DNA from: Chitinophagales bacterium
GTDB lineage: Bacteria > Bacteroidota > Bacteroidia > Chitinophagales > Chitinophagaceae
DNA: 64,000 nucleotides
Direction: 5' to 3'
Assembly (NCBI GenBank): GCA_017303455.1
Contig: JAFLBM010000021.1
Coordinates: forward strand, 1 to 64,000
The position numbers and the translations under genes are program-made. Within the stretch, counting starts at the first letter, position 1; every line of letters begins with the position of its first letter. Of this stretch, positions 9,941-18,157 are shown piece after piece. Below the pieces are notes generated by a model, which was not told where the DNA came from, did not search any database, and saw only the letters and a list, made by a program, of their open reading frames with translations.

Positions 9941-10672
9941 TCAGCTGTGTTTTTTACCCGGGAAAAGCGAAGGGAAAAAATGCATCACACTGTTGACCCC
10001 GCTTTTTAGCAGGGTCTGGTACAATATTTTCAGATCAAGTAAAACCCCCGCTTTTCTTACATACATCGCATCCCAGTAATAGCGGATAATAATGCTTTCA
10101 TAATCATGCGTGGGGCCGTGGTAGCCGTTCACCTGGGCCCATCCCGTAATGCCGGGACGAACCAGGTGACGGAATGAATAGGACGATATGACGAAGGAGA
10201 AACGGATACAATCTGCGATCATATGGGGGCGGGGACCAATTACACTCATCTGGCCTGCCAGTACATTAAAGAATTGTGGCAACTCATCAATATTCACATG
10301 GCGGAGAAATGAACCCACTTTGGTAATACGTTCATCGTCTTCTTCGGCCGGCCGTTCATCTGCCTCTTCGTTTTGTATCATGGTCCGGAATTTCAGGCAG
10401 TAAAAGGGAATCCCGTTGCGGCCAATTCGTTTTTGCCTGAAAAAAACAGGGCCTTTTGAATTCAGTTTAATGAACAGGGCTACAAGGGGCGTCAGCCAGC
10501 TCAGCAAAAGAACAATTACAAGCAGGGAGAAGCAAATATCAAATCCCCGCTTGCTCCATAAATACTTTTTACGACTGGCAACGAAGCTCCGGATGATACC
10601 GTTTTGATGATTGTGCTGCCATTTTCCGGCTGGCAATGATTGAATGGCAATATGTTTAGCAGCTGTATTCAA
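9941..10672 (-). CDS. Initiating sugar-phosphate transferase (WbaP/PglC type)
   Basis: The 243-residue protein is a single-domain bacterial sugar transferase. It has a basic N-terminal part with 'KRGFDICFS', one long membrane segment (about 48-70), and then 'GPVFFRQKRIG', 'FYCLKFRTM', 'DELPQFFNVLAGQMSVIGPRP' and 'RPGITGWAQVNG'. Such enzymes transfer a sugar-1-phosphate to undecaprenyl phosphate and start assembly of exopolysaccharide or O-antigen repeat units. It is the short, PglC-like form without the multi-pass N-terminal region. No in-frame ATG precedes the conserved part and an in-frame stop lies just upstream, so the TTG at 10672 is the best start. It stands at the edge of the polysaccharide locus and is divergent from the nucleotidyltransferase-like gene. 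Confidence 0.93.
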   Translation of the reverse strand: MNTAAKHIAIQSLPAGKWQHNHQNGIIRSFVASRKKYLWSKRGFDICFSLLVIVLLLSWLTPLVALFIKLNSKGPVFFRQKRIGRNGIPFYCLKFRTMIQNEEADERPAEEDDERITKVGSFLRHVNIDELPQFFNVLAGQMSVIGPRPHMIADCIRFSFVISSYSFRHLVRPGITGWAQVNGYHGPTHDYESIIIRYYWDAMYVRKAGVLLDLKILYQTLLKSGVNSVMHFFPSLFPGKKHS

Positions 10673-10735
10673 GCAGTATAATGGTTAGTAATTCAATCGG
10701 GCTGCAGGGTAAAATGGTTGCTTAACAATCCTAAA

Positions 10736-11719
10736 ATGAAACAGGCAGTTGCATATAAAGAGCCGGGGCATGTACAGGGAGCCACTACAGCCAGGGAAAG
10801 TGTATTAAAAGCGCTGGCCTATTTTGATATTTTTCATTACCCGCTGACAAAGGAAGAGATAGGATCATTTCTTGACAGGCAATCAGCAAAGAACGAGCTT
10901 GATGATTTGCTGACCGGCCTGGTGGCTGATAAAATCATTTTCCTGCACAATGGGGTTTATTCATTGCAGGATAACCCATTGCTTTCTTACCGCAGATACC
11001 AGGGAAACCGGCGGGCGGAAACAATGCTGCTGAAAGCGCAAAGGATCGGAAGGTTTCTTTACCAATTTCCTTTTGTACGGGCCGTTGGAGTGTCCGGGTC
11101 TTTATCCAAGAATTATGCAGACGAGAAGGCTGATATCGATTTCTTTATTATCACAAAGGCCAACCGGCTCTGGATCGCCAGGACTCTGATGCATCTCTTT
11201 AAAAAACTTACTTTTCTTACCGGCCGCCAGCGTTTGTACTGCATGAACTACTATATTGATGAAGAAGCTTTGCAACTGGCAGACCAGAATATATTTACAG
11301 CAATAGAATTAAAGACGGTAGTACCCGTTGCCGGGGAAGACACCATGAATGCCTTTTTTAAAAGGAACAGCTGGGCGGATACCTGGTTACCGGTTTGTCC
11401 TCAGCGCCTGCAAAAAGAAAAGGATACAAAACCGGGTTGGCTGAAAAAATGGATGGAGGGATTACTTAATAACAAGGTTGGCGATAAGATCGACGATGTT
11501 TTTTTCAGGCTGACCTCAACGCGATGGAAGAGAAAAGAGAGGAGTGGCAAACGAAACGAAAAAGGTATCCGGATGGGATTAGTTACGGATAAACATTTTG
11601 CAAAATCCAATCCCGGAGATTTCCAGGAGAAGGTCTTGTCTTTATACCGCCAGCGGATAGATGCTATAAGCATGTTGTCAACTGCTGCTAAACTTACTGT
11701 TTCTTCTGCAACGTTATAA
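10736..11719 (+). CDS. Nucleotidyltransferase-fold protein with N-terminal winged helix
   Basis: I chose the ATG at 10736; an in-frame TTG lies 18 bp upstream. The N-terminal 80 residues look like a winged-helix domain ('ALAYFDIFHYPLTKEEI' then 'HNGVYSL'). The next part carries a minimal nucleotidyltransferase signature: 'GVSGSLSKNYADEKADIDFFIIT', where Gly-Ser and an Asp-x-Asp pair would bind nucleotide and metal. The third acidic residue is not obvious. The C-terminus is basic. No substrate can be named. It is divergent from the initiating transferase and its last 26 bp overlap the convergent methyltransferase gene. It could be a sugar- or lipid-modifying nucleotidyltransferase or a regulatory protein. 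Confidence 0.75.
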   Translation: MKQAVAYKEPGHVQGATTARESVLKALAYFDIFHYPLTKEEIGSFLDRQSAKNELDDLLTGLVADKIIFLHNGVYSLQDNPLLSYRRYQGNRRAETMLLKAQRIGRFLYQFPFVRAVGVSGSLSKNYADEKADIDFFIITKANRLWIARTLMHLFKKLTFLTGRQRLYCMNYYIDEEALQLADQNIFTAIELKTVVPVAGEDTMNAFFKRNSWADTWLPVCPQRLQKEKDTKPGWLKKWMEGLLNNKVGDKIDDVFFRLTSTRWKRKERSGKRNEKGIRMGLVTDKHFAKSNPGDFQEKVLSLYRQRIDAISMLSTAAKLTVSSATL

Positions 11720-12521
11720 TGTAATAGTCACCTGTTACTTTCCAGGGCCATTTGTTCTTCAGCTTATTTTCTTTTTGCTCGAGCCATGCATAAAGCTGTG
11801 GATGTTTTTCGGCAAAATTTTCCATATAAGAAGGAGGTACAATTGTACATAATCCCTCCAGGGCCAATAGAGAAAAAGATTTTTTTAAATGTTTCCTGAC
11901 AAAAGACGGATTATAATACCAGCAGCGGAAATGCTCACCTTCAATATGAGCTTTAGTTCCTCTGCGACCGGATAAAAGCCTCCGGAAGGCTGTGCTGAAT
12001 TTTCCTTTGAAGACCAGTAATAGTTCCCATAAGCAGAATTTCGGAAGGATAACCAAGGTTACCATTCCTCCCGGTTTCACCAGGTAGGAAAATGAGTCCA
12101 GTACTTTTTCAAGCCGGCCGGTACAATTGAGACCGGCAAAATTGGAGAAAATATGATCATAAGGTCCTTCCTGTTGCAATTTTTCTAATGCTGTGAAGGA
12201 GCAAATTTCTGTACTGATCTTATGGTCAAGTTGATGTTCTTTTATTTTTTTTCTTAGTATCTCCTGCATACCGCTGGAAATATCGGTGGCATGCACCCAA
12301 TGCCCCTGTTGTGCAAAATAGATAGCATCCTCACCCGTACCGGCATTTAATTCCAATATTTGAGAGCCGGGACTTAAAAAATGATCCACATGCTCCCGCA
12401 CCCTTTTTCTTTTATATTGAATGATAGTATCGGCACTATATAACTGATCAAACAAAGGAGCTTGTTTACTGAAGGCCTTTTCTGCCGCCTGTTCAGCGAT
12501 ATTGGTGATAGTATTACTCAT
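11694..12521 (-). CDS. Class I SAM-dependent methyltransferase
   Basis: A Rossmann-fold methyltransferase of 275 residues with motif I 'ILELNAGTGEDAIYFA', motif II acidic 'ATDISSGM' and motif post-III 'VKPGGMVTLVIL'. The start at 12521 is preferred over the longer frame because its ATG overlaps the stop of the upstream radical SAM gene as ATGA, which implies translational coupling. The C-terminal part ('FRCWYYNPSFVRKHLKKSF') resembles small-molecule or lipid methyltransferases of natural-product clusters. The acceptor is unknown. It is the last gene of a four-gene minus-strand operon with radical SAM enzymes. Confidence 0.88.
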   Translation of the reverse strand: MSNTITNIAEQAAEKAFSKQAPLFDQLYSADTIIQYKRKRVREHVDHFLSPGSQILELNAGTGEDAIYFAQQGHWVHATDISSGMQEILRKKIKEHQLDHKISTEICSFTALEKLQQEGPYDHIFSNFAGLNCTGRLEKVLDSFSYLVKPGGMVTLVILPKFCLWELLLVFKGKFSTAFRRLLSGRRGTKAHIEGEHFRCWYYNPSFVRKHLKKSFSLLALEGLCTIVPPSYMENFAEKHPQLYAWLEQKENKLKNKWPWKVTGDYYIITLQKKQ

Positions 12522-13984
12522 GATCCTGGCTTTTCCAGTTTTTGTAATTTTTGCCCGGCAATCCATGCAGCGGGGGAATAATAGAGCCAGGAAATGGCTT
12601 TCTTCATTCTTTTAAATTGAAGTGAGGCCGGTTGGCTGAAAATATTTTTAATGGCTTCAATAGCAATATGTTTCCGGTAGCTTTTATGTACAAACCGGTG
12701 CAGTTGTTTATAAAAAGCAGGCGCATAGGTATTGCGGAACATTAATGCCAGTTCATCTGAGTCGGTCCAGTTGGATTTATCGTTGAGTTGCGTTTTTACT
12801 TTTTCATGAAAAGCAGTACCGGGCAAAGGATAAGAAACGGAGATACCGATCTCGTAGGGCAGCAATTCATTGATCATCCGGATCGTTTTTTCAATATCGT
12901 CTTTCGTCTCGCCAGGGTAACCAAACTGGATGAAAAAAGAAGGATGGATATTGTTTTTCTTCAGAAGATTCGTTGCTCTGTATATCTGTTCAATGGTAGT
13001 TCCTTTATCCATGGCATCCAGTATTTTTTGGGAACCACTTTCTGCACCCATCCAGATATTGGAACAACCGGCCCTGGCCAGGTCTTTAATGTGATCTTCC
13101 TGCAGGAGCAGGTCTGCCCTGGCCTGTATCTTGAACGAAAATTGTAGTTTTTCTTTTTCTACGAGGCCGGCAAACTCATTCACCCATCCCGGTTTCAAAC
13201 CAAAAATGTCATCACAAAACCAGATATGATCAAACTGGTATTTATATTTCAGCATTTTTAATTCAGCCACTACATTCTGTGGTGAACGGGTATTATAACG
13301 GTTACCATAGATTGGTTTGGCACACCAGTTACATTTGAAAGGACAACCTCTCGTGGTGGCCATATTGAGTGAAAAATAGCCACGGTGGTGTAACCACATT
13401 TTCCGGTAGGGTTCAATATCGACAAGATCCCAGGCCGGGAAAGGAAGTTCATCCAGTTCCTTCATCACCGTTCTTTTCATTGTTTTTATAACTGCATCCT
13501 GCTGGCGAAAGGCAAGACCGGGGATGGTCATGAAATCAGTTTGCTGTTTTGTAACAGCGCTGATGAGCTCTGCCAGGGTTTGTTCAGCTTCTCCGAGTAT
13601 CACAAAATCAGCCCCTTCTTCAAGATATTGTTCAAAATGATCGGTGGCATCAGAACTGGAGACAATGACCGTGCAGCCTTTTTGTTTTGCAAATTTCATC
13701 ATCTCAAAAGCTGCTTCCCGCATATTGGTAAGGCACATCTTGGTGAGATAATTGAAGCCATCGTCATAGATCACAAAAAAGTCAGGCGACTGTTGTTGTA
13801 ATGGCAATATCACTTCTTCGGGGCCATAAGCGAACATAGTATCAAACAGGGAAACATGATGCCCCTGTTCCCTTACCACAGCGGCAGCATACAAAGTTCC
13901 GATGGGAGGATAGGGCTGACCGGTCTCCCATTGCTTGGGATCAAACCGCATGAAATAAGAATGAGAGAAAAGAATATTGCTCAT
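12518..13984 (-). CDS. B12-binding-domain radical SAM protein
   Basis: The 488-residue protein has an N-terminal Rossmann-like cobalamin-binding-type domain (about 1-150) and a radical SAM domain with the cluster motif 'CPFKCNWC' (Cx3CxxC) near residue 220. It also has 'IWMGAESGSQKILDAMDKG', typical of this class, and a C-terminal helical part. The DxHxxG cobalamin-ligand motif is not present, as in many members of the class, so cobalamin may bind base-off or not at all. Known relatives perform methylations and ring rearrangements on unactivated carbons in hopanoid, bacteriochlorophyll and natural-product pathways. The substrate here is unknown. It lies 6 bp downstream of the next radical SAM gene. 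Confidence 0.9.
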   Translation of the reverse strand: MSNILFSHSYFMRFDPKQWETGQPYPPIGTLYAAAVVREQGHHVSLFDTMFAYGPEEVILPLQQQSPDFFVIYDDGFNYLTKMCLTNMREAAFEMMKFAKQKGCTVIVSSSDATDHFEQYLEEGADFVILGEAEQTLAELISAVTKQQTDFMTIPGLAFRQQDAVIKTMKRTVMKELDELPFPAWDLVDIEPYRKMWLHHRGYFSLNMATTRGCPFKCNWCAKPIYGNRYNTRSPQNVVAELKMLKYKYQFDHIWFCDDIFGLKPGWVNEFAGLVEKEKLQFSFKIQARADLLLQEDHIKDLARAGCSNIWMGAESGSQKILDAMDKGTTIEQIYRATNLLKKNNIHPSFFIQFGYPGETKDDIEKTIRMINELLPYEIGISVSYPLPGTAFHEKVKTQLNDKSNWTDSDELALMFRNTYAPAFYKQLHRFVHKSYRKHIAIEAIKNIFSQPASLQFKRMKKAISWLYYSPAAWIAGQKLQKLEKPGS

Positions 13985-13990
13985 AAAGGT

Positions 13991-15043
13991 TCAATTCAGT
14001 TTGGTACCGGGTGACAAATGCAGGTAGCAGACACATTTTACACAGGTTTCGTTCGTAGCCATATCTAACTCTTTCCTGAAACGGATAGCCGTATCGCTGT
14101 TCAAAATATTTTTTAACGGGTGCTCCCGGATATTACCAATGGCTTCATGGAAAAAACAGGGCCTGACGGTTCCATCAGCCTCTACAACTGCTGAAACCCA
14201 GGGAGCATTGCATTTCTTGAAGGGGAATGGATTTAAACCATGTAATGCAGCATAGTACTGGTAGATCTTCCTGAGCTTATCCTTGCTTTCTGCAATGAAG
14301 CCGTTTTCAAACTTAGCCGGGTAGGTTGAAATAACTGTTTCAAGTATGGATAGCAATTCGGGCAGTTCATTTTTATCGGGTAAAATTTCATGCTGGCGTT
14401 GGTCACTCCATAATACTTCCCGGTTAAAGGCATGGCTGCTGATATCAGCAGGCAAAAAACTAATACCGTCAAGGCCTAAGTTGGATGCACTGTCAATGAT
14501 CGCAGGCCAGTTGCGGAAATTAATCTTATGAATGACTGTTCTGGCGGATATTTTAAAACCAGGTCTTAGTTGTTTGATCTGTTTTATTCCAGCTTCCAGT
14601 TTTTGGTAAGCATCCGGGATATTCCGGATATAATTATGCAGGGCTTCATCTCCGTCTAAGGATACAATAATATCATTTACATGTTCGACCAGCTGTTCCG
14701 CATGCTTCTGTACTGTTAATCCTGTAGAAAGCAGGGTGATCTTTATTTTATGTTGAGCCAGAATTTCACAGAACCTGAAAAAATTGGGATTTAATAATGC
14801 TTCTCCCCCTGACATCAGGACTTGTTGTGTACCGAGCCTTTTTAGCGAATCCAATAAACCCGTAATATCTTCTTCTGTTAATTGTTTCAGGTTCTTATTG
14901 TCTTTCCAGATATCACACATTACGCAACGGCAGTTGCAGGCACTGTGTGGCATCAGTATCACCACCGGCAATGCTTTTACCAGGTCCGTTTGCAAAGTGC
15001 GGTACCGCTGGAAAGTGTGGTATAATGATTGGGTGATACTCAT
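13991..15043 (-). CDS. Radical SAM protein with SPASM/twitch-like C-terminus
   Basis: This 350-residue protein carries the radical SAM cluster motif 'CNCRCVMC' near residue 37, the 'SGGEALLNP' motif and 'LSTGL'. Its C-terminal extension has several cysteines ('CNAPW', 'VRPCFFHE', 'CVKCVC') placed like auxiliary iron-sulfur cluster ligands of SPASM/twitch domains. SPASM enzymes commonly mature peptides or oxidise sugars and alcohols. No precursor peptide gene is visible next to it. The upstream methyltransferase stop overlaps its start as ATGA, so the two are translationally coupled. Function within the polysaccharide locus is unassigned. Confidence 0.9.
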   Translation of the reverse strand: MSITQSLYHTFQRYRTLQTDLVKALPVVILMPHSACNCRCVMCDIWKDNKNLKQLTEEDITGLLDSLKRLGTQQVLMSGGEALLNPNFFRFCEILAQHKIKITLLSTGLTVQKHAEQLVEHVNDIIVSLDGDEALHNYIRNIPDAYQKLEAGIKQIKQLRPGFKISARTVIHKINFRNWPAIIDSASNLGLDGISFLPADISSHAFNREVLWSDQRQHEILPDKNELPELLSILETVISTYPAKFENGFIAESKDKLRKIYQYYAALHGLNPFPFKKCNAPWVSAVVEADGTVRPCFFHEAIGNIREHPLKNILNSDTAIRFRKELDMATNETCVKCVCYLHLSPGTKLN

Positions 15044-15816
15044 GCCAGGATAGCTCTTCGTTTAATGCAGATCCAGGGAAAAGGGTTTTTATTCTTTGAA
15101 AAGAAGTGCCGCAGGGAAGAAGGATCATACAGGAGTTCATGTTCAATGACCGCTAATTCAGCCCGGCTGTGATGAAAATAATGACGGGTCATTTCCGGGA
15201 GGCCTGCCTCCTTATAGTAATCCGCTGTTCTTTGCCGGGCCGCTGGTATTTCTGCTGCTTTGTAGAAAGGACTGTCCAGTATATGTATCTCTCCACCCAA
15301 TTTCAATAAGGCCAGGGCTTGCGAAATAATTTCCGGTAAGGAAGGGAAATACTGGATGCAGGCAGCAAAGATGACGCAATCAAATTCCATTTTTTCAAAT
15401 AACCCGGAGCGGATATCGCCATAGATAAAATGAAGATTGGGGATATGACTGAATACCCTGGCTGCCTGCTGTAACTCGGTAAAGTTGACATCACTGCCAA
15501 TCACTTTACTTCCATGGATGGCCACCAACTGCTTTGAAAGCCATCCGTTGCCACAACCCACTTCCAGTATTTGCAGTGGCTTTTGTTTTTGCAAAAGCCT
15601 TTCGAGTAACCTGCCGGCTGATTTTTTTCTTACCTGCCATTCGGGGTAATGCGGATGCTGTCTTGAAATAACTGGCAGGTGCAGCAATTCTTCATCGCTG
15701 TAGATCCGTTGTTCCCGGCTGCGCAATTCAATATATCTTTTTTCAAAAAGAGTAACCGGGCTCACCTTGTCGGGAACATTCACCTGGTCAAGTATGGTAA
15801 ACCCTTCTGTGATCAT
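15040..15816 (-). CDS. Class I SAM-dependent methyltransferase
   Basis: I chose the ATG at 15816, 10 bp after the stop of the upstream radical SAM gene; the longer frame would run into that gene. The 258-residue product has motif I 'ILEVGCGNGWLSKQL', acidic motif 'IGSDVNF', 'FDCVIFAACIQYFP' and 'LKLGGEIHILD', all typical of class I methyltransferases. The N-terminal 60 residues and the C-terminal 'WICIKRRAILA' are not diagnostic. It overlaps the following radical SAM gene by 4 bp. The acceptor is unknown. Confidence 0.87.
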   Translation of the reverse strand: MITEGFTILDQVNVPDKVSPVTLFEKRYIELRSREQRIYSDEELLHLPVISRQHPHYPEWQVRKKSAGRLLERLLQKQKPLQILEVGCGNGWLSKQLVAIHGSKVIGSDVNFTELQQAARVFSHIPNLHFIYGDIRSGLFEKMEFDCVIFAACIQYFPSLPEIISQALALLKLGGEIHILDSPFYKAAEIPAARQRTADYYKEAGLPEMTRHYFHHSRAELAVIEHELLYDPSSLRHFFSKNKNPFPWICIKRRAILA

Positions 15817-15826
15817 AACAAGTAAA

Positions 15827-17329
15827 TCAGAAACCCTGGATTTCAGGCTGGCGGTATTTCCAAAGCCGGTGCAATAATTTGATCTCGTAAGGAAAACGGT
15901 AAAAATTTGTTTTATACCGGAGGCCTGCAACCATTTTTATCATCCTGCGTTTGACTGCATTGAGCCGGATATCAGAAACAGTTGGATAATACCCGTTGAG
16001 CACCGTTTCAAAATTCCTGATCTTGTCGAGCATCTCCGGTGTAAGCCAGGGCGTTAATGGGTTTTTGCGGAGGTCAAAACGTTCCCATTGCGGGGTTACC
16101 CAGTCCTCCAGCTTTTTAGGAAATTCAAACCCGCTTTCTATCACTGTATTGAATAACTCAGAACCTTCCGTCGGAACAGGGCTGTAAGTGTATAAAACAA
16201 TTTCAGTTCGTGGATTAATAGCTTTTACTTTTTTGATAAAACTGATATCGAATTCTATCTGCTCCATCACTTTTTCCGGGGTGGGAGCCGGTGTACCCAG
16301 TACAAAAGAATATTCCGGTATCAGGTCAAATTTTTTTAACCGTTCGGCAAAGCGGATGATCTGTTCACCATTTTGCGTACCACCTTTATCAAGTTGCTTG
16401 AGCACATTATCATTGCCACTTTCTGCCCCAAAGAAAATGATCTTGCAACCGGCTTCCCGTATCAATGCCAGTGATTCATCTTTGAATTTATCCATCGTGT
16501 CGATCCTGGCCATTCCCCACCAGCTCATTTTCTCCGGTTTAACCAGTTGGGAAAATTCAACCGTTCTTTTTTCCGAGACAAAAAAATTGTTATCGTGAAA
16601 CTCGATCGCATTAGCTCCCCAGTTCTCTTTGATATATTTTATATCCCGGTAAATATGCTGAGCTGATTTTGCTTTCCATCTTGCTTCGTACGTGGGAACA
16701 ACAGCGCAAAAAGAACAGGTGAACGGGCAGCCGATACTGGAGTGATAGGCCAGTGTTTTCGTTCCGAGATAGGTCTTGCCTAAATAATATTTATCAATGG
16801 CATAAAGCTTATTCAATTTATCATACGGTAACGGGGGTAATGTATCTTGTTCGATCAGGTCCTGCTTGGGGTTTTTGATGATGGCATCCCCGGTTTTATA
16901 AATAAGGTTTTTGATCAGTTCATAGGGCCTGTTATTTTCCAGTGCTTCTAGCAATTGGGGAAAAGCATGATCACCCGGACCATTGATCACAAAATCAACA
17001 TAGCCTGACTCTAAAACGATCTTGTAATGATTGGTGGGGAAATAACCTCCCCAGATCATGATAGTGCCGGGGAACTCTTCTTTGATCTTTTTGGCGAAGG
17101 GGATAGCCTGTTTGGTTTGCGGGCCCGGCATGATCGTGAAGCCGATATAGCGGTATTCCCCTGTTTGCAGGTAAGCAGCCATTTTTTTATACGGATCTTC
17201 CTCGCAATTACCATCCACAATAACCCAATCAAAAATCCCGTCTACCGATGCAGCAATATTCATGATCGAGTTGGGGACACGATGCTTGGCACTGGCGCTT
17301 TTGGGATTGAAAAGAAGGACCTTGTTCAT
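15827..17329 (-). CDS. B12-binding-domain radical SAM protein
   Basis: A second protein of the cobalamin-type radical SAM class (500 residues). The N-terminal domain has 'IGFTIMPGPQTKQAIPFAKKIK' and 'WGGYFPTNHY', a typical pattern for this fold. The cluster motif is 'CPFTCSFC' near residue 205, followed by 'IIFFGAESGNDNVLKQLDKGG'. The C-terminal part is basic and helical. It is the first gene of the minus-strand block that continues through two methyltransferases and two more radical SAM proteins. It is divergent from the methyltransferase at 17417. Its homologue at 12518 shares the layout but is clearly diverged, so they probably act on different positions or substrates. Confidence 0.9.
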   Translation of the reverse strand: MNKVLLFNPKSASAKHRVPNSIMNIAASVDGIFDWVIVDGNCEEDPYKKMAAYLQTGEYRYIGFTIMPGPQTKQAIPFAKKIKEEFPGTIMIWGGYFPTNHYKIVLESGYVDFVINGPGDHAFPQLLEALENNRPYELIKNLIYKTGDAIIKNPKQDLIEQDTLPPLPYDKLNKLYAIDKYYLGKTYLGTKTLAYHSSIGCPFTCSFCAVVPTYEARWKAKSAQHIYRDIKYIKENWGANAIEFHDNNFFVSEKRTVEFSQLVKPEKMSWWGMARIDTMDKFKDESLALIREAGCKIIFFGAESGNDNVLKQLDKGGTQNGEQIIRFAERLKKFDLIPEYSFVLGTPAPTPEKVMEQIEFDISFIKKVKAINPRTEIVLYTYSPVPTEGSELFNTVIESGFEFPKKLEDWVTPQWERFDLRKNPLTPWLTPEMLDKIRNFETVLNGYYPTVSDIRLNAVKRRMIKMVAGLRYKTNFYRFPYEIKLLHRLWKYRQPEIQGF

Positions 17330-17416
17330 CGTATCTTCAAAACGAAACTTAATGTAGGAGGGTTGCCTGTAAATGCTTCTTCTTTCTCCCTACATTTATG
17401 AACAATTTTAGTAATT

Positions 17417-18157
17417 ATGTCTATAGTCAGCCGGATCAAATCTTTCTTGTTTCAGCAACGGGAAAAAGATCCCGGTGCAGCCTATGATCTTTGGGCGGCG
17501 GCTTATGATAACCAACCCGGCAACCTGATGCTTGACCTGGATGAAGGGCTGTTTTCTGAATTACTTCATCAAACAGCTATCAGCGGAAAAAGTGTTGCAG
17601 ATATTGGTTGCGGCACCGGCCGCCATTGGAGCAAACTATTTGCACAACAACCGGCCCTGCTTACCGGTTATGATGTATCGGCGGGGATGCTTGCAAAACT
17701 GAAAGAGAAATATCCACAGGCAGTTACTTTTTTGATGAAGAATGAAAGGCTACCCGAACTCCCAACTGCATCCTGCGACCTGGTCATTTCCACCCTGGCC
17801 ATTGCCCATATTGAGAAATTGCAAACGGCATTGCAGGAATGGGACCGGGTACTAAAACCCGGCGGGGAGATCGTCATCACCGATTACCATCCTGAGGCAT
17901 TGGCCAAAGGTGGTAAACGTACGTTTAAGCTGGGGGGGAAGACGATCGCTGTAAAAAACTATATACATACCGTAGAGCAACTTAGGGTATTGACAAGGCA
18001 ACTTGACTGGACAGAACTCCGTTTTAAAGAACGGGTGATTGATGATTCGGTGAAAGGATATTATGAAAGGCAGAACGCCTTGTCCCTGTTCGAATCATTC
18101 CGGGATATTCCCATTATTTATGGTATTCATTTAAAGAAATCGGATGATCCTGCATGA
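17417..18157 (+). CDS. Class I SAM-dependent methyltransferase
   Basis: This 246-residue enzyme has motif I 'VADIGCGTGRHWSKL', 'GYDVSAGMLAKLKEKYP', 'CDLVISTLAIAHIEKL' and 'LKPGGEIVITDYHP', a UbiE/BioC-like methyltransferase core. The short gap to the divergent radical SAM gene contains a TACATTTA box (17391-17398) that resembles the Bacteroidota -7 consensus for this strand. The stop overlaps the amidohydrolase start by 14 bp, so the two are co-translated. The acceptor is unknown. Confidence 0.87.
   Translation: MSIVSRIKSFLFQQREKDPGAAYDLWAAAYDNQPGNLMLDLDEGLFSELLHQTAISGKSVADIGCGTGRHWSKLFAQQPALLTGYDVSAGMLAKLKEKYPQAVTFLMKNERLPELPTASCDLVISTLAIAHIEKLQTALQEWDRVLKPGGEIVITDYHPEALAKGGKRTFKLGGKTIAVKNYIHTVEQLRVLTRQLDWTELRFKERVIDDSVKGYYERQNALSLFESFRDIPIIYGIHLKKSDDPA

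Noticed and set aside
13991..15043. RiPP-type peptide maturation by the SPASM-like radical SAM protein
   Set aside because: No precursor peptide ORF, RRE protein or peptide exporter was seen next to it, so only the generic enzyme call is made.
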